Shown here: positions 50,701-53,463 of the stretch, piece by piece
How positions within the stretch are numbered: the first letter of the stretch is position 1
How the letters are laid out: each line of letters opens with the position of its first letter
DNA from: Martinezella calliandrae
Lineage (GTDB): Bacteria > Pseudomonadota > Alphaproteobacteria > Rhizobiales > Rhizobiaceae
NCBI RefSeq assembly: GCF_030272695.1
Contig: NZ_JARFYN010000048.1
Span: forward strand, 1 to 53,463
Direction of reading: 5' to 3'
DNA length: 53,463 nt
The notes under the pieces: generated by a model
Told to the model about the DNA's origin: nothing
The model's input: only the letters and a program-made list of their open reading frames with translations
Database searches by the model: none
Translations under genes and position numbers: made by a program

Positions 50701-51098
50701 CGGTCTTGCGAGGGCGAAAAACTTTCAATCTGCACTCGCGAACGGCTACGGCCCGTCGGGTCAAAGCAAAGCGCCATCTCCTCGGAGCCGAAAACCAACG
50801 CTCGGCGCTCCTTGTCTTCGCGGTCGACCTCTTCGCCGCTGTCGAAAAGATCGCGGCTGCGACTGCCGATGAAATCGGAGATATCGCGCCCAAAAAAGCG
50901 CGCATAGGCTTCGTTGACGGCGACATAGCGCAGATCGCTATTCTTGACATAGGCCGGCTGGTCCAGATCGGCGATCCGGCGGCAAGCCATCTCCAACAGT
51001 TCACCGTCCGAGTTCAACAGGACCCCACTTCTCACCGCCCCATGAAAGATTACTGAACCCAAGCTTATCACGAATCGCTTTAACAAGGCGTTAACCAT
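47769..51098 (-). CDS. Hybrid histidine kinase with four PAS domains and two receivers
   Basis: 1109 residues, apparently cytosolic (no convincing membrane helices). PAS domains lie at about 38-140, 165-285, 300-415 and 435-555. The kinase has FLANMSHEIRTPMNGVLGMAELL with the phospho-accepting His, then the ATPase domain with NLVGNAVKFTERG and EGTGLGLAI. Receiver 1 (about 820-940) has ILVVDDNEINRRIL and AVILDYHMPEMNG, and receiver 2 (about 975-1095) has ILVAEDNEVNQ and MMDVSMPIMNG. It lacks an HPt domain, so it must relay to a separate phosphotransfer protein. Signal unknown. Divergent from mttB. Confidence 0.88.
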   Translation of the reverse strand: MVNALLKRFVISLGSVIFHGAVRSGVLLNSDGELLEMACRRIADLDQPAYVKNSDLRYVAVNEAYARFFGRDISDFIGSRSRDLFDSGEEVDREDKERRALVFGSEEMALCFDPTGRSRSRVQIESFSPSQDRLYVFGMFLDAPVMPSSAPKEDDILGSHVDEIGVYRTILEDLPVATFVRDASHRLIYSNEAYAAITGLSRAEVLGKTEHEMFETGADDFFTQNEQVLNEGRGLEFEGEVVDRLHMTHPIMTRVNRVVASDGTRYIVGSMTDISVLKLRETELIEAQARAEALHQDLENILRSMPIGVMIHDSNYVVEYTNDAFYDIWDFPKHEHFEGLTYRDLVAKHFELGRYDADAGSIDDIYQARVEALRHAGPHFQTEMNFADGKSVIMDARRISNGRTLVAYADISSVRQQAREISEARLALEHLGELMTDATHAMSQGLLIVQDGIIMLASDALTDMLRVPPDYLEVGKHWSIAFDHCAARGDFGDEPEALRLSWRESMAANKPVSAVFQVAGERWMQLEATISESRRWTVVLTDVTEMKEREAELQLLLSRSETADRAKSEFLANMSHEIRTPMNGVLGMAELLAKTDLDARQKTFIDIIVKSGNALLTIINDILDFSKIDAGKMRLRKAAFDPAEAVEDVATLLSSPAAEKDIELLVRTAPDVPAMVLADAGRFRQIVTNLVGNAVKFTERGHVLVDLNSQPIDNGEIMLSLRIEDTGIGIADEKLDSIFEKFSQVDASSTRRHEGTGLGLAITAGLVDLFGGYLEVESVWGKGSVFTVHLPVSQAATRSEPRVVPVNVKGAGILVVDDNEINRRILTEQLEQWGFDGYAAEDGKTGLAILNAAFDMGVPVDAVILDYHMPEMNGDDVARAIRAEPRFNGVSLIFLTSMDVASNDKEFAALNGQAHLMKPTRANVLRSTIIDIVRKARRQAMSSDEPTASPQLPVAAEAVAAIEAVERGVAKPVSAIDILVAEDNEVNQIVFTQILQVTGLRFLVVQNGQEAVEAWQKLRPSLIMMDVSMPIMNGHQATRMIRQLEADAGQGWHVPIVGVTAHALDVDRDMCLEAGMDDYMSKPISPELLEAKARRWLGDAALGKERSTN

Positions 51099-51231
51099 AT
51101 TGCCAGCGCATTGAACGTCGCGTTCAGGCTACTGACTATCCCAGAACAGTCACTCCTAGGTCGCAAACGACGGCAGCATGCGATGCGGAACTCTGCCAAG
51201 AATCCTATCAAGACAATGGTGGAGCGAGAGC

Positions 51232-52818
51232 ATGAGCGACGATAGAAACATGGCCCAGCACGAGGCCGACACTGCTACCATCCCGGTCGAGCGCCGCCGC
51301 CGGGTCGGAGGCCGCGGGGCCGAGCGAAGCCGCAAGCCGAGTGGCGCGAAATATCTCAATCTCGTCAACAACCTCGCCCGCACCGAGCTTCTGTCGCCAG
51401 AGGCACTCGACGACATTCATGAGGCGTCGCTGACCATTCTCGAAGAAATCGGCATGGACATCATCCTGCCGGAAGCGCGCGAGCGCATGAAGGCTGCCGG
51501 CGCCGTCGTCACGCCCGGCACAGAGCGTGTCCGCTTTGACCGAGGCATGATCACGGAACTGATCGCCTCCGTCCCTTCGACCTTCACACTGCATGCCCGC
51601 AATCCGCTGAGAAACGTTCAGATCGGCGGCAGGAATCTCGTCTTTGCCCAGGTTGCCTCGGCGCCATTCGTCGCGGATCGCGAGGGTGGCAGGCGGGCCG
51701 GCAATCAGGAGGACTTCCGCAAGCTGATCAAGCTTGCCCAATCCTACGACATCATACACATGACCGGCGGCTACCCCGTCGAACCTGTCGACATCCACGC
51801 CTCGGTGCGACATCTCGATTGCCTCTCCGACATCGTCAAGCTTACCGACAAGGCGTTTCATTGCTACTCGCTCGGCAAGCAGCGCAATCTCGACGCTATC
51901 GAGATCGCCCGCATCGGCCGCGGCATCAGCATGGAAGAGATGGAGCGCGAGCCGTCGCTTTTCACCATCATCAACTCCTCCTCCCCGCTGCGCCTCGACG
52001 GGCCGATGCTGCAGGGCATCATCGAGATGTCGTCACGGGGTCAGGTGGTGATCGTCACGCCCTTCACCTTGGCGGGCGCCATGGCGCCGGTGACTATCGC
52101 CGGAGCGCTGGTGCAGCAGAATGCCGAGGCGCTGTGCGGCATCGCCTTTACACAAATGGTTCGCAAGGGCGCGCCGGTCATGTATGGCGGCTTCACTTCA
52201 AATGTCGACATGAAGACGGGAGCGCCCGCCTTCGGCACACCGGAATATATGAAGGCCGTGATTGCGGGCGGCCAGCTCGCCCGCCGCTATGGCATCCCCT
52301 ACCGCACCTCCAACACCAATGCCTCCAATACACTGGATGCCCAGGCAGCCTATGAATCGGCGCTATCGCTCTGGGCGCTGACCCAAGGCGGCGGCAATTT
52401 CGTGCTGCATGCCGCCGGCTGGAGCGAGGGCGGGCTGACTGCGTCGTTCGAAAAATTCATCCTAGATGTCGACATGCTGCAAATGGTCGCCGAGTTCCTG
52501 ACACCATTGGATGTCAGCCAGGACGCGCTGGCGCTCGACGCCGTGCGCGATGTTGGCCCCGGCGGCCACTATTTCGGCACGGCGCACACTCTCGCCCGTT
52601 ACGAGACCGCCTTCTATTCGCCGATCCTGTCGGACTGGCGCAACCACGAGACCTGGACCGAAGCCGGCCGGCCGACGACCTATGATCACGCCAACCGCAT
52701 CTTCAAGGAAACGCTCGTCCATTACGAGCGTCCTCCGCTTGATCCGGCAATCGAGGAAGAGCTCGACGCCTTCGTCGCCAAGCGCAAGAAGGAAGGCGGC
52801 GTTCCGACGGATTTCTAG
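51232..52818 (+). CDS. MttB-family (non-pyrrolysine) methyltransferase
   Basis: 528 residues. ELLSPEALDDIHEASLTILEEIGMDI opens the MttB barrel, IINSSSPLRLDGPML, ALCGIAFTQMVRKGAPVMYGGF and GIPYRTSNTNASNTLDAQAAYES follow. There is no in-frame amber codon, so it is a non-Pyl member, the class that includes glycine betaine and other quaternary-amine methyltransferases. Those pass the methyl to a corrinoid protein, which is not encoded nearby. GGAG lies eight bases upstream of the start at 51232. Methylated-amine substrate not determined. Confidence 0.85.
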   Translation: MSDDRNMAQHEADTATIPVERRRRVGGRGAERSRKPSGAKYLNLVNNLARTELLSPEALDDIHEASLTILEEIGMDIILPEARERMKAAGAVVTPGTERVRFDRGMITELIASVPSTFTLHARNPLRNVQIGGRNLVFAQVASAPFVADREGGRRAGNQEDFRKLIKLAQSYDIIHMTGGYPVEPVDIHASVRHLDCLSDIVKLTDKAFHCYSLGKQRNLDAIEIARIGRGISMEEMEREPSLFTIINSSSPLRLDGPMLQGIIEMSSRGQVVIVTPFTLAGAMAPVTIAGALVQQNAEALCGIAFTQMVRKGAPVMYGGFTSNVDMKTGAPAFGTPEYMKAVIAGGQLARRYGIPYRTSNTNASNTLDAQAAYESALSLWALTQGGGNFVLHAAGWSEGGLTASFEKFILDVDMLQMVAEFLTPLDVSQDALALDAVRDVGPGGHYFGTAHTLARYETAFYSPILSDWRNHETWTEAGRPTTYDHANRIFKETLVHYERPPLDPAIEEELDAFVAKRKKEGGVPTDF

Positions 52819-52966
52819 AGTGAAATCAACCAGTTTTTGCTATTTACTATGAACAAAATTTAATGTAGCGGCCCTGTTTTTGGCCGCGACTTCGCCCCCT
52901 TTTCCAAGGAACTTCAAACCCGGCTTCGGCTGGGAGGCCTCTGCTCTTTTTGGGAAAGGGATGTCA

Positions 52967-53275
52967 ATGTCTGTGCTTCGCACTTTAACGACGGCCGGTT
53001 TGATCGCGCTGACGCTTGGCGGCGCCGCCGCGGTAACCACCACCACTGCCGGCGCCTCCGAGCGCGGCGCCTTCTTCGGCGGGCTTGCCGCCGGTGTCGT
53101 CGGCGGCGCTTTGGCGGCTGAGGCGGTACGACCGGCCTATCCGGTCTATCCGGCTTATTATCCGGCCTACCGAAGCTATTACGCTCCGGCCTATGTACGC
53201 GCCTATCCCAGCTGCTTTTGGGCATGGCGCCATGACGGTTGGGGCCGGCCCTACCGCGTCGAGGTCTGCCGCTAA
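52967..53275 (+). CDS. Small secreted Tyr/Pro/Ala-rich protein
   Basis: 102 residues (104 if ATG 52961 is used). The signal peptide LTTAGLIALTLGGAAAV is followed by a Gly-Ala helix (FFGGLAAGVVGGALA) and a tail of YPVYPAYYPAYRSYYAPAYV repeats ending in WRHDGWGRPYRVEVCR. Such lipid- or wall-associated small proteins are common in Rhizobiales and have no known function. AAAGGG lies before the start, and a perfect terminator follows. Confidence 0.7.
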   Translation: MSVLRTLTTAGLIALTLGGAAAVTTTTAGASERGAFFGGLAAGVVGGALAAEAVRPAYPVYPAYYPAYRSYYAPAYVRAYPSCFWAWRHDGWGRPYRVEVCR

Positions 53276-53313
53276 ATCCTGATAACACCGCAAGGTGCCG
53301 AAAGTTTGCGAAT

Positions 53314-53339
53314 GCCGCCGGCTTTCCGGCGGCGTTTTT
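53314..53339 (+). terminator. Rho-independent terminator of the small secreted protein gene
   Basis: GCCGCCGG (53314-53321) and CCGGCGGC (53326-53333) enclose CTTT and are followed by GTTTTT. Confidence 0.92.
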
Positions 53340-53463
53340 GTTGCACGTGCGAATAAGCTTTCGCCAGGGGAATCGCATTTGAAAAAAGGTGTGGCGGTTT
53401 GATGTGATATGGATTCTTTAGGGAGCTCTGTTTTGGAGCTTTCTGATGGTTTCGCTTATTACG
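53340..53463. other. Window end without a recognised gene
   Basis: About 120 bp of AT-richer sequence with no convincing coding frame or hairpin; a gene may start beyond the window. Confidence 0.3.

Noticed and set aside
1..53463. tRNA, rRNA and CRISPR arrays
   Set aside because: No cloverleaf-like or regularly spaced direct repeats were noticed in the intergenic gaps, all of which are short.

Overview
The window looks like a chromosomal stretch of a Rhizobiaceae member, most likely Rhizobium sensu stricto. Evidence: GC-rich coding sequence, a NolR-type ArsR regulator, a BacA peptide importer, a bdhA-xdhA-xdhB-xdhC cluster like that known from Sinorhizobium, the membrane-bound cytochrome c urate oxidase PuuD described in alphaproteobacteria, and several copies of the short palindromic repeats dispersed through rhizobial genomes. 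No tRNA, rRNA, CRISPR array or complete insertion sequence was seen. Almost all of the window is intact genes packed closely on both strands.

Layout. 1-97: 3' end of a group II intron (domains V and VI), with its body outside the window. 267-1447: HugZ-like heme/flavin-fold protein and the NolR-like regulator, which has candidate self-binding sites. 1812-4955: omega-aminotransferase and adenine deaminase. 4956-6602: GH13 alpha-glucosidase. 6899-12341: five-gene oligopeptide ABC importer (oppABCDF) with a palindromic operator candidate upstream and hairpins after oppA and oppF. 12435-14583: KDG kinase and a GT4 glycosyltransferase. 14992-18350: OhrR, Der GTPase, a YfgM-like TPR protein and NnrU. 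18551-22692: secreted polysaccharide deacetylase, BacA, PadR regulator, methionine aminopeptidase. 22824-23205: frameshifted PIN-toxin remnant. 23248-28405: GNAT, DoxX-like protein, an ECF42-type sigma factor with its DGPF/YCII partner, S66 carboxypeptidase, OsmC and an unknown protein. 28574-35917: glycerol kinase, then bdhA-xdhABC. 35893-45748: LysR regulator, puuD-guaD-lldD, a phosphoesterase, and the urate-degradation operon puuE-uraD-(deleted alc)-HepT-like-allA-uraH. 45855-53275: FAD oxidoreductase and MnmD with overlapping divergent starts, a 1109-residue hybrid histidine kinase, an MttB-family methyltransferase and a small secreted protein.

The main theme is purine salvage and catabolism. 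Adenine deaminase and guanine deaminase feed hypoxanthine and xanthine to XdhAB (matured by XdhC). PuuD oxidises urate to 5-hydroxyisourate, UraH and UraD give allantoin, PuuE gives allantoate, and AllA would split ureidoglycolate. The step between allantoate and ureidoglycolate (allantoicase) appears broken here: where alc should lie, a 47-codon ORF joins what look like the first and last pieces of allantoicase in frame. Next to it is a HepT-fold protein that has lost the toxin active-site motif.

The observations I rate most worth follow-up are the in-frame deleted allantoicase, the HepT-like protein without its catalytic residues in a purine operon, the split MnmC-like pair with overlapping start codons, the duplicated translation-start region of padR, the ECF42 promoter candidate, and the intron end at the window edge.
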